In this document: positions 9,016 through 16,721 of the stretch, one piece after another
Position numbering within the stretch: position 1 is the first letter of the stretch
Layout of the letters: the number at the start of each line of letters is the position of its first letter
IMG/VR virus record: IMGVR_UViG_3300042924_006566
Span: 92,625 to 156,624 of that record
From: a virus
Direction: 5' to 3' (one strand)
DNA length: 64,000 nucleotides
Position numbers and translations under genes: made by a program
The notes under the pieces: generated by a model
The model's database searches: none
Told to the model about the DNA's origin: nothing
The model's input: only the letters and a program-made list of their open reading frames with translations

Positions 9016-9698
9016 CTCTGTAGACCCACTGGCAAATTGAATGTTTCAAATGGTGTATTAGTCATTACCAAATTTCTAAGTAACATCATATGTGGGCAAT
9101 AACGTTCATGTTTATGAATTCTAATATTTTCTTCACCGTAAACTTTTTTATATCTCAAATAATCTTCAAAATCTTTTTCAAATTGTGTTGAGTGTAATTT
9201 TTCATAATTGTCATATATAAAATAATTTTTTGCATAGTCAAACGGCATTATTGCAAAAATATCCGATATCAGATTGTATGATTCTTCTAAGGGAGTATAA
9301 ATTTTATCGACATTTTCAAATTGAAAAGGATACTTGAATGCAATATCATATCTGCAATAAACTAGTATGTCATATTTTTCTTCTATCAGATCAAAGGCTC
9401 TCTTTCGACTAAAATTCATTGATGCATTTCCAGCAACTTTATCGTCTGGAGCATTTTTCGGATTCGTTGATCGTATTCTAGATTCAATTTTGTTGAATTG
9501 ATCCTCGTATTTTTTAAAATCTTCACAGAGAATAGCTCTGGGAACAAGAGTATGTTTGACATCATCTATTTCTCTCGCATCCATCGACCAGATATGGCAA
9601 TAAACATCCATATCATTAATATCAATGAATTTTTTGATATTCTCTTTGGTCTTTTCAAATGTTCTGTATTGACCTGATAATATTATACACTTTTTCAT
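9012..9698 (-). CDS. Glycosyltransferase-like protein, paralogue of neighbour
   Basis: 228 residues from ATG 9698; this start overlaps the upstream stop as ATGA and is preferred over an upstream alternative start. CIILSGQYRTFEKTKENI and MDVYCHIWSMD match the 8338-9015 protein motif for motif, and YDILVYCRYDIAFKYP gives the same R-Y-D acidic site. The C-terminal third differs, consistent with a different acceptor. It belongs to the coupled glycan operon. No database family name is asserted. Confidence 0.7.
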   Translation of the reverse strand: MKKCIILSGQYRTFEKTKENIKKFIDINDMDVYCHIWSMDAREIDDVKHTLVPRAILCEDFKKYEDQFNKIESRIRSTNPKNAPDDKVAGNASMNFSRKRAFDLIEEKYDILVYCRYDIAFKYPFQFENVDKIYTPLEESYNLISDIFAIMPFDYAKNYFIYDNYEKLHSTQFEKDFEDYLRYKKVYGEENIRIHKHERYCPHMMLLRNLVMTNTPFETFNLPVGLQR

Positions 9699-10270
9699 TT
9701 GTACCAATACCAAACATCACATTCGGTTGTCATTATTTCTTTGTTGACCTTTGTTGCAAATTCATTCGCTGCACGATTGACACCTTCAATTGCTGTAAAA
9801 TCATGTCCCGAGAATATGCCTCCAGGTTTTAAGAATTTATAATAGTTTTCACAGTCTTTAGATAATTGATCATAAGTATGTAAACCATCAATAAAAATAA
9901 AATCAAATTGTTCTTCGTGAAAATCAACTACCGCATCATCAGAAGTTTTTCTGATAAGCGTGAAACGATTGTTAAAAATTTTCATTCTTTCCATCATTCG
10001 ATTGAAAACTTCTTCTCGTTCATTTAGTGGTCGACCATTCCAATCAACATAGTTCTCATACGGATCAATCGAAATTAGATTTAAATCTTCTTTTGAACTT
10101 AACAAAAATTCTGTTGTGTCACCGATATCACATCCAATTTCTAATCCAATAGGATTATTAAAATCTTTTATCAGTTCGGATAGACCATATCCAGAACACT
10201 TGAAAATATTTTTTGGTGTTTGTGTTCCAAAAGCTTGTTGAAAAGTATTGAATTTTATAAGGTCACTCAT
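9695..10270 (-). CDS. SAM-dependent methyltransferase
   Basis: 191 residues with class I methyltransferase motifs: GLEIGCDIGDTTEFLL (motif I, SAM-binding glycine loop) near residue 38, LISIDPYE (motif II acidic) and FDFIFIDGLHTYD (motif IV), then LKPGGIFSGHDF (motif VI). It resembles the Methyltransf_24 group that acts on sugars or small molecules in glycan loci. It overlaps the next gene start by ATGA and shares one base with the preceding gene end. Likely O- or N-methylation of a surface or virion glycan; the target is inferred from context. Confidence 0.82.
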   Translation of the reverse strand: MSDLIKFNTFQQAFGTQTPKNIFKCSGYGLSELIKDFNNPIGLEIGCDIGDTTEFLLSSKEDLNLISIDPYENYVDWNGRPLNEREEVFNRMMERMKIFNNRFTLIRKTSDDAVVDFHEEQFDFIFIDGLHTYDQLSKDCENYYKFLKPGGIFSGHDFTAIEGVNRAANEFATKVNKEIMTTECDVWYWYK

Positions 10271-11151
10271 TATACTGTCCTGTAAACAAAATGTTGATTG
10301 GGATCGTCTTGATCATATTTTTCTTGTATAAACTTTTTCCATTCAGGAACTCGGTCGTACTGATGCACGATGCAAAATGGAGTTCCTTTTTTACAATGTG
10401 ACGAATCTTGACCAGTTAAAACTTTACCGTTTTCCCACAAAGGTTCGGCTTCAGTTAAGAAAGGTCTGAATTTTTCTATTTTTGATCGATCAACTGTGGT
10501 GCCGGCTTGACAAGCCCATCCATCGGACTGTGATGCAAAAAATGTAACATCTTTATATGGTTGTGTATTCAATAGAACATTATACACCGCTTGATCAACT
10601 ATTGGAATAGGTCTATTAATAGCATTTGTGAAAATGTTGAAGACCAGGTCTTTCACATATTCTGATTTACCACCGATGGTACCCACATTGTATATTACAG
10701 TGTCTTTAAACAAGTTGTGTATATAAGGACCATATGCTTGCATCAAATTTTCATTTCCCCAAGGTTCATCTTTATATCTCATACTTTCAGAACCAGCAAC
10801 TAACTTATACTTAGTGTTTATATGAAAATCTAACCACTCACACGGATCAATTTGAAAATAAACATCTTTAACATCTGTTGTCACAACATAATTATAATTT
10901 TGCCAGTTATTTCTAAGATATTCGTATATTGATAAAAATCGAGCAACATGAATGGGCACATTCATCTGTGGCATATCGACCAATACGAATCCTTTTTCTT
11001 GTAACTTATTTTTTGTTTCCTGTGATGCGTTGCCAACAACCATCACTTTATCACCACTAAAACCACATTCATCAATTGATTCGACCCAAGGTTTCAACTG
11101 ACTATAATTGTAATTGGTGAAACCTCCAATAATTAAATTCTTTTTCTCCAT
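10270..11151 (-). CDS. Glycosyltransferase (GT-A-like)
   Basis: 293 residues. The start IIGGFTNYNYSQLKPWVESI and the metal site YNYVVTTDVKDVYFQIDP (D-x-x-D at about residue 95) fit retaining GT-A enzymes such as those acting on galactose or hexoses. Later, VDQAVYNVLL is typical of the region that closes over the sugar nucleotide. It lies in a run of coupled glycan genes and overlaps the preceding GT2 gene by 19 bases. Donor and acceptor are unknown. Confidence 0.75.
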   Translation of the reverse strand: MEKKNLIIGGFTNYNYSQLKPWVESIDECGFSGDKVMVVGNASQETKNKLQEKGFVLVDMPQMNVPIHVARFLSIYEYLRNNWQNYNYVVTTDVKDVYFQIDPCEWLDFHINTKYKLVAGSESMRYKDEPWGNENLMQAYGPYIHNLFKDTVIYNVGTIGGKSEYVKDLVFNIFTNAINRPIPIVDQAVYNVLLNTQPYKDVTFFASQSDGWACQAGTTVDRSKIEKFRPFLTEAEPLWENGKVLTGQDSSHCKKGTPFCIVHQYDRVPEWKKFIQEKYDQDDPNQHFVYRTV

Positions 11152-11846
11152 GGGAAATCTCCATCATAACGTCTATTCATAACTTCATTACCATTATAAA
11201 AGAAGTCGGCGGTTACTGAACCAGCATTTCCATCAACTCTATAATTTAATGTGTAAAGGCCTGTGCAATCATATTTCGGAAAATGTTGCGATAAAACTTG
11301 AAGCCAAACTCTGTCTTGACCCCAACCTCCATGCCAAACCTGTGCCAATTTTATCGCAACTTCAGTTTTAATGCAATAACAATTAGTATCTATATGATTT
11401 ACTCCGTGATAAGTTTTCCATGCACCGAGAGATTCACAATCGTCATTGCAAAGGTACTTGCCCTCTTTATTGCATATTTTACGGAGTGAATAGGACCAAT
11501 CCAGGTCGTTTCTTTCGATAGACTTGATACATTCTTCTACATGATTTGGTTCAAACCAACAGTCCTGATCCAGGTAAAGAACGTATTGAGTATCAATTAA
11601 GTGTGTAAAAGCGGCATATATTCTGTGTCCATAGAAACCATTTGCACCAACATTAATTGGTAGTTTGGTGTATTTTACATTTTTGCAACCACCAAAATCG
11701 GAAATTATAACATCAGATTTACCGCCATATTGTTCACCATCACATACAACATAACATTGAGTTTCCATAGTTTGTTTTAGTACAGATTCTATAGCATTCC
11801 GAACTTCTGGTGAACCAGTGGTCGGTATAATCACAGTAGCTTTCAT
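11133..11846 (-). CDS. Family 2 glycosyltransferase
   Basis: 237 residues. ATVIIPTTGSPEVRNAIESV at residue 3 is the classic GT2 opening, and VLYLDQDCWFEPNH near residue 90 supplies the DxD-type metal site (DQD). GWGQDRVWLQVL later matches the catalytic-base region (ED/QDxxW). It is the first gene of the glycan operon after a 93-residue helical protein two bases upstream. Expected to transfer a sugar from a nucleotide donor in the cytoplasm; the product is unknown. Confidence 0.85.
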   Translation of the reverse strand: MKATVIIPTTGSPEVRNAIESVLKQTMETQCYVVCDGEQYGGKSDVIISDFGGCKNVKYTKLPINVGANGFYGHRIYAAFTHLIDTQYVLYLDQDCWFEPNHVEECIKSIERNDLDWSYSLRKICNKEGKYLCNDDCESLGAWKTYHGVNHIDTNCYCIKTEVAIKLAQVWHGGWGQDRVWLQVLSQHFPKYDCTGLYTLNYRVDGNAGSVTADFFYNGNEVMNRRYDGDFPWRKRI

Positions 11847-11848
11847 AA

Positions 11849-12130
11849 TTAACCTCTTGTCAGTTTCAATATTTTTTCAATTTGTTTTTCTATGATTGGT
11901 TTTCTGTTTGGCCAGTAGATATATTCTTTATCGCCAGTGGTATGAAGTTTTTTCAAAAATGGTATCACCAACTTTTCAATTTCTTCTAATCTATCCTTCA
12001 AATTTTCCGCAGTCTCTGTGGTATCGGAAATTACTTTATTGTATTCTTCCTCAGAAACAGCCGAGAATCCAAAATCATCTTCGAAGTCGCCGAATTCTTC
12101 TAGTATTTTATCTATATTACTTGGTGTCAT
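11849..12130 (-). CDS. Small helical conserved phage protein
   Basis: 93 residues, acidic at the N-terminus (ILEEFGDFEDDFGF) and helical with coiled-coil character in the middle (TAENLKDRLEEIEKLVIPFL). The ending YWPNRKPIIEKQIEKILKLT is a pattern I recognise from many T4-like phages, always as an unannotated small protein in the replication or structural neighbourhood. It lies two bases from both neighbours. The function is unknown; no catalytic residue or membrane segment is visible. Confidence 0.75.
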   Translation of the reverse strand: MTPSNIDKILEEFGDFEDDFGFSAVSEEEYNKVISDTTETAENLKDRLEEIEKLVIPFLKKLHTTGDKEYIYWPNRKPIIEKQIEKILKLTRG

Positions 12131-12131
12131 A

Positions 12132-12881
12132 TTACATGAAGCAATTTAAGTTTAAAAGTTCTTTTTTTATTGCAACAGTTTTTCCATCGACTGGAGCAAT
12201 ATTGAATGGTGACTTCTTACTTGCTGGTATTGAAAATTGCATTTCAAAAGTGAATTGATAATTATCACTTCCTTTATATTGAACTCTTGCTCTGTAAGTA
12301 GCTTTAGCTGATTGTCCAAAAAGGGGTACTCCTTTTAGTTTCAATGGATTTTTCTTTCCCATTAGAAAAAAACCATGAGTGCCCACATTTACATAGTAAG
12401 TATTTTTTCTATTATAGTATTGTTCTATTTTTGAAGCAGGGATTTCTCCTCGTATATCAGGAAATGTATCTCTGTCTCTTTCGTATTGTTGTTTTTTTGT
12501 TAATTTACCTGCCGTAGCTTTCCAGAGATCATCTTTCTCTCGTTTGAAAGGCATTTCTTTCCACTCTTTTTTGATAATATCGAATAATCCAACTTCTTCT
12601 GCTAAGTCTTTGATAAATGTTTTTTCAGCATCATCTTCACCGATATCACCAAACTTCCATGGATTTCGTTTATCGCCGGTATCATATTTTAAAACCAAAG
12701 AACCAGCTGATGCTGCTGTTATTTTTAACTCACAACCAGCTTTTACCTTTTTATGTTCTAACATTAAATCTGGTTGATCATGACCAGCTCCAGCAGGAAC
12801 AAAAGATTTAGGCACTAAACCCAAAGGCTTTAGAACATTTGCAGCATTAATTTCATATTGAAAACCTTGTTGTGCAGCCAT
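12132..12881 (-). CDS. Possible PD-(D/E)xK nuclease-like protein
   Basis: 249 residues. The N-terminal third carries QPDLMLEHKK and then CELKIT, a D...ExK spacing like the active site of PD-(D/E)xK nucleases. No other named motif is seen; the C-terminal part is beta-rich (TYRARVQYKGSDNYQFTFEMQF). It lies 21 bases downstream of a DruA-like gene and upstream of the glycan operon. A late-promoter-like GATAAATA lies just upstream. The nuclease assignment is a pattern match only, and the protein could equally be a phage structural or recombination accessory protein. Confidence 0.6.
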   Translation of the reverse strand: MAAQQGFQYEINAANVLKPLGLVPKSFVPAGAGHDQPDLMLEHKKVKAGCELKITAASAGSLVLKYDTGDKRNPWKFGDIGEDDAEKTFIKDLAEEVGLFDIIKKEWKEMPFKREKDDLWKATAGKLTKKQQYERDRDTFPDIRGEIPASKIEQYYNRKNTYYVNVGTHGFFLMGKKNPLKLKGVPLFGQSAKATYRARVQYKGSDNYQFTFEMQFSIPASKKSPFNIAPVDGKTVAIKKELLNLNCFM

Positions 12882-12899
12882 TTGAACCCCAAATAAAAA

Positions 12900-12907
12900 T
12901 ATTTATC
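12900..12907 (-). promoter_or_regulatory. Late-promoter-like GATAAATA
   Basis: One mismatch from TATAAATA, about 19 bases before the 12881 start and overlapping the stop of the preceding gene. Fits the late promoter series of this phage but is short for a full leader. Confidence 0.35.
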
Positions 12908-14009
12908 TAATTATCTGAATATCTTTTCCTGAGGTCCACACTTCAAGTTCATTGCGTAAACGGCCTTCCGATTTCAATGTGTCGTATCGATTCGATGCTT
13001 TATTTCGCCACCATCCAATCAAATTTACCAAATGATGTTTTTCATAGTTTTCGCCAGGAATAAGCATGTCCGACTTACAGTTAACATAATCCACCATATT
13101 TTTATAACCATAGTCACTGATATAATATCTTTTCTGTTCTGTCAACCCCTTAGCCTTCTCAATCGTTGCTTGGAATGAGCCGCCTTCAGAAGTACCTTTG
13201 AGTGCTGATTTGGTGAGAGCAATAATTCTCATGGTAGTTTTTAGCTTCTTACTGGAAGCATCCGGATCCACAATATCACCAATCTTGTCTTCCACAAAAT
13301 TTCTCAAATCTTCGTATGGCTTTCCGTGCATCAACGGCACAAAATCTGAATCAGTCAATCCTTTATAACGAATATATGGTTTCAAACCATCATATTGTGA
13401 TACTGTCTTAGAACTACCATAGAGACTTGTGGTTTCAAACAAACAAAAATTCATTCCATACTTCTTGTTAATGATTTCGCGTACTTCATGTGAAGTGCAA
13501 ATAAGTGCAAGAAGTTTACCACCAAGATAATTATAACCGAATGGTTGTGAAGGAACAATTACAAAACCCATCATGGCAGAATCATTGAATTGTTTTGCCC
13601 ATTCTGGTTGTTGTGTAAAAACCTGACCGAGCATTTCGTTTCTCGGCTTCATGTTAATAACGGGTGAACCGAGTCGAAGAAAACCAACAAATTTATTTGT
13701 ATTTGTTTCTCTGACAGCCAAACGAATCTGTCGACCAACTGGCGCAACATTAATATGTGATGATGTGATATTGAGTAATGTTTCCCATGTATCTTGTGCA
13801 ATTTCACACACTTCAAAATTCATATCTGATGGATGAATCGCAAAATTTGAAAACAAATCATCTTCAATCGGAAAAAGTGGATTAGTCGGTATCTCCGATA
13901 GAGATGCCAACTTTTGATCCTTCATGTATTCATCGATGCGATTAAAATTACCAAAATAATTTTCAAAAACTTTGGCACAATATAAAGCGTCATCAAACTT
14001 TAAATGCAC
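12903..14009 (-). CDS. DruA-like (DUF4338-type) protein, copy 1
   Basis: 368 residues from GTG 14009, which has AAGGA eight bases upstream and overlaps the gp41 end by 17 bases; a TTG at 14048 is the alternative. The core (about residues 90-230) reads GRQIRLAV, MKPRNEML, IVPSQPFGYNYLGGKLLAL, KYGMNFCLFETTSLYG and SQYDGL, in the same order as a second protein at 35940-37217. That pattern, with GR-L, PRD, a conserved P, the KYG segment and ET/TT, matches my recollection of DUF4338/DruA, the hallmark protein of the Druantia defence system. Its biochemistry is unknown. It sits inside the replication block downstream of gp41. Confidence 0.7.
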   Translation of the reverse strand: MHLKFDDALYCAKVFENYFGNFNRIDEYMKDQKLASLSEIPTNPLFPIEDDLFSNFAIHPSDMNFEVCEIAQDTWETLLNITSSHINVAPVGRQIRLAVRETNTNKFVGFLRLGSPVINMKPRNEMLGQVFTQQPEWAKQFNDSAMMGFVIVPSQPFGYNYLGGKLLALICTSHEVREIINKKYGMNFCLFETTSLYGSSKTVSQYDGLKPYIRYKGLTDSDFVPLMHGKPYEDLRNFVEDKIGDIVDPDASSKKLKTTMRIIALTKSALKGTSEGGSFQATIEKAKGLTEQKRYYISDYGYKNMVDYVNCKSDMLIPGENYEKHHLVNLIGWWRNKASNRYDTLKSEGRLRNELEVWTSGKDIQIIR

Positions 14010-15390
14010 TGAACTTGTCCTTCTTTGTGTTTCTTTCTCGGTCACCAAATGTGTTTAATGGTTTATCGGTAATTCCAGCATCCGCCAAACCATTTTGTGC
14101 TGATTGTTCAACATCATATAATCTCATTTTAGACCTGTCAATACCTAGAGCAAATCTTTTGAATTGTGTTGGATCTGAATAACGATTCTTCAATTGTTTG
14201 ACCATAATTTGCCCAAGTTCTTCCAATTCCTCTGACGAAACTAAAGCAAACATCATATCAGCAGTTGCTGGAAGACCAAACGATTCTGATGTATCTTCCA
14301 AACCAGGATCACTACTTGTAAATCCTGATCGTGTAGTTTGTGTAGCAGATACAATAGGAACATTGAACTCAACTGCTAGACCTCTAAGTTCTTCAGCAAT
14401 CGATTTAACATATGTGTATGAATTAATATTTGAACCTGGTTTAATACGGGAAGAACAACAGATGTTAAGATAATCGACAAAGATAATATCTGGTACAAAA
14501 GACTTTTTTAGATTAAGTTCATTCAAAAGTGTTCTGAAGTGTGTAACTGATGCTGATGCTGTTGGGTACTCTTTGATGATTAATTTACCAACAACTTTAT
14601 CTTTGATTCGATTAATTTTTTTATCATATAAATCTTTTGGTAGTTCAATCAATTCATCAACTGTGACATTCAAAAGATTCGCGTCAATACGTTCTGCAAT
14701 TTTTTCTTCAGCCATCTCAAGGGTGATATAAAGTACATTTTTACCCAAAGATAGACACGAAGCGGCAACATGACACATAAAGAGAGACTTGCCCACACCG
14801 GTACCAGCAAGAGCAACATTAAGAGTTTTGGCAGGAAGACCACCTTTTGTAATCTTGTTGAAGTATTCCAGGTCAAATGGGATTCTTTCTTCTTTTCTGT
14901 GGTAGAAGTCATATCGTTCATCTGAATTCTCCAAATAATCGTGGCCAACTGAATTGTCGAAACTTACTGCTAAGGCGTCCGATAGTATCTTGGGAATCGA
15001 ACCTTTGTCGTTTGTTTTGTCTTTTCCATCGAGAATAGAAATAGACCCCAATACTGCATTGTAGATAGCTTTTTCCTGACAAAACTTTTCTGTCTTGTCA
15101 ACAAGCCATTGAACCTGGGATTTTTCTGATGCAGTCTTTTCAATTTCTTTAAGATAAGATTCACATCTCTCCACTTCATCATTTGTGAGATTACGCCTCT
15201 CTTTGACGGCCAATTCAATTGCTTCAATCGATGGCGTGTTATTGTAAGTCTGTACGAACGATGAAATTTCATTGAATATAGTTTTATCTGTTCTATCGGT
15301 AAAATATTCTTCTTTTAGAAAAGGTAGGACTTTCCGTAAATATTCTTCATTGTAAACTAGGTTTTTCAGTATCGTCTGTTCCAGTTTCAT
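13993..15390 (-). CDS. 41: Replicative DNA helicase gp41
   Basis: 465 residues from ATG 15390; AGGAAA lies just upstream, so this is preferred over a TTG 18 bases earlier. The N-terminal 150 residues are the helical DnaB-type linker region; the RecA core has Walker A LAGTGVGKSLF near residue 195, Walker B DIIFVDYLNICC near 300 and the DnaB-like SATQTTR element. It unwinds DNA ahead of gp43 as a hexamer and normally works with primase gp61, which is not in this window. Length matches T4 gp41 (475). The gene overlaps the small protein upstream. Confidence 0.93.
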   Translation of the reverse strand: MKLEQTILKNLVYNEEYLRKVLPFLKEEYFTDRTDKTIFNEISSFVQTYNNTPSIEAIELAVKERRNLTNDEVERCESYLKEIEKTASEKSQVQWLVDKTEKFCQEKAIYNAVLGSISILDGKDKTNDKGSIPKILSDALAVSFDNSVGHDYLENSDERYDFYHRKEERIPFDLEYFNKITKGGLPAKTLNVALAGTGVGKSLFMCHVAASCLSLGKNVLYITLEMAEEKIAERIDANLLNVTVDELIELPKDLYDKKINRIKDKVVGKLIIKEYPTASASVTHFRTLLNELNLKKSFVPDIIFVDYLNICCSSRIKPGSNINSYTYVKSIAEELRGLAVEFNVPIVSATQTTRSGFTSSDPGLEDTSESFGLPATADMMFALVSSEELEELGQIMVKQLKNRYSDPTQFKRFALGIDRSKMRLYDVEQSAQNGLADAGITDKPLNTFGDRERNTKKDKFSAFKV

Positions 15391-15670
15391 CAATAATTTC
15401 CTGTTCAATATTGGATGACATGAGCTCTACGAGAAGGTCGCCTATGTAGTTTTTGAACTTCTCATCTTTTTCCATCTTTGATGGTTTCGCGTTTGTTGAT
15501 TCTATCACATCATACGCGAAAAGTAAATATACGGAATCGTTTTCTTCCTTAAATTTAACTTTACCGTATTTAAAAACAGTATCTTTATAAGGACCTTCCA
15601 GTAGCTTTATGTGTACCAACGAACTATCATTTTTCGGATAAATGAAACAGTAGTCTATACCTTCAATCAT
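15347..15670 (-). CDS. Small conserved protein between uvsX and gene 41
   Basis: 107 residues, starting inside the end of uvsX (8-base overlap) and ending inside gene 41. The N-terminal 60 residues are beta-rich (IDYCFIYPKNDSSLVHIKLL and a KVKFKEENDSVYLLFAYDV stretch), suggesting a small barrel; the C-terminus is acidic. Homologues in the same place are familiar from T4-like cyanophages, without known function. Its tight coupling suggests a role in replication or recombination. Confidence 0.75.
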   Translation of the reverse strand: MIEGIDYCFIYPKNDSSLVHIKLLEGPYKDTVFKYGKVKFKEENDSVYLLFAYDVIESTNAKPSKMEKDEKFKNYIGDLLVELMSSNIEQEIIDETGTDDTEKPSLQ

Positions 15671-16712
15671 TTTCTTCCTCCACTTCTTCTGGTCGCAGAA
15701 TATCTGTGGAAGCGACTCGATATTTACTTTCTACAAATTCGTGGAAGGATTTATCACTTAGTACTGGCAACCAAAATTCTTTAGTTTCAGTATCTTTAAT
15801 TCGGTGTTTTTCACCAACTTCTCCGGTCTCTTGATTAACTTTTGCATACCAACCATTGGTTGGTTTTACGACATGACCAGATTCAAGTGCGAGGTCAAGT
15901 AAACCGGACCATTTACTAATACCACCCTCAAATGAGACAGAAACAGGTATCTTTGATTTCTCTTTTACATAACGTGATTTTTCTACATTGATAATAAAGT
16001 TGTAACCGGTAATTTCTGTACCTTCTTTTTCTTGTTGTCGACCAATAATAAAAATATTATCAGCAGAATAGTAAGAACCTGTTCCACCACCGACAATATC
16101 TTTCGGAAACATACCGATTTCTTTGTATGTATGGTTCACAACAATCATTGGAATATCCTTTAAAGAAAGGTGTGGTGTTACCATACGGAATAAACTTTTA
16201 ACTTGTTTTGCTCTAGACATATCCGCAACAGATTTTTGTTCCAAAGCATCTTCGACTTCTTTCTTTGATGCAAGATTACCAATAGAATCCACAACAATAA
16301 TTAACCTGTCTCCCCGTTCTAGGTTTGTTAATTGATTCATAATATCAAACTTCAGTTGTTCTATATCGGTGATTGGTGTATGCAAAACACGATTGGTATC
16401 GATACCAAATGAATCAAAGTAAGACTGAGGAGTACCAAATTCACTATCATAAAATAGTAGAGCGGCATCATCATATTTCTCCAAGTAAGATTTTGCCATC
16501 AACAGACTAAATGCAGTCTTGAAGTGCTTTGATGGTCCCGCCCACATGGTCAGTCCTGGTGTCAATCCACCACTCAATCGACCAGAAAGTGCCACATTTA
16601 CAATGGGCACAGGAGTAGGAATCATATCTTTCTCATTGAAAAACTTCGATTGAGACAGAATAGCTGAATCTTTGATACTACTATTCTTTTTAATTTTATC
16701 TAGAATGCTCAT
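15663..16712 (-). CDS. uvsX: UvsX RecA-like recombinase
   Basis: 349 residues. Walker A is AGPSKHFKTAF near residue 58, the GPSKxxKT form typical of UvsX, and Walker B is LIIVVDSIGN near 138. The VNHTYKEIGMFPKDIVGGGTG-type segment (DNA-binding loop 2) follows, with IVGGGTGSYYSADNIF retained. It polymerises on single-stranded DNA for strand invasion and recombination-dependent replication, loaded by UvsY (encoded at 44517-44948). C-terminal acidic tail as in T4. Ten bases from gp43 and coupled to the gene below. Confidence 0.95.
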   Translation of the reverse strand: MSILDKIKKNSSIKDSAILSQSKFFNEKDMIPTPVPIVNVALSGRLSGGLTPGLTMWAGPSKHFKTAFSLLMAKSYLEKYDDAALLFYDSEFGTPQSYFDSFGIDTNRVLHTPITDIEQLKFDIMNQLTNLERGDRLIIVVDSIGNLASKKEVEDALEQKSVADMSRAKQVKSLFRMVTPHLSLKDIPMIVVNHTYKEIGMFPKDIVGGGTGSYYSADNIFIIGRQQEKEGTEITGYNFIINVEKSRYVKEKSKIPVSVSFEGGISKWSGLLDLALESGHVVKPTNGWYAKVNQETGEVGEKHRIKDTETKEFWLPVLSDKSFHEFVESKYRVASTDILRPEEVEEEND

Positions 16713-16721
16713 GTTTAATCC

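Noticed and set aside
12132-12881. Restriction endonuclease
   Set aside because: Only a D...ExK spacing is seen and no methylase or specificity partner neighbours it, so a restriction role is not supported; kept as a low-confidence nuclease-like call.
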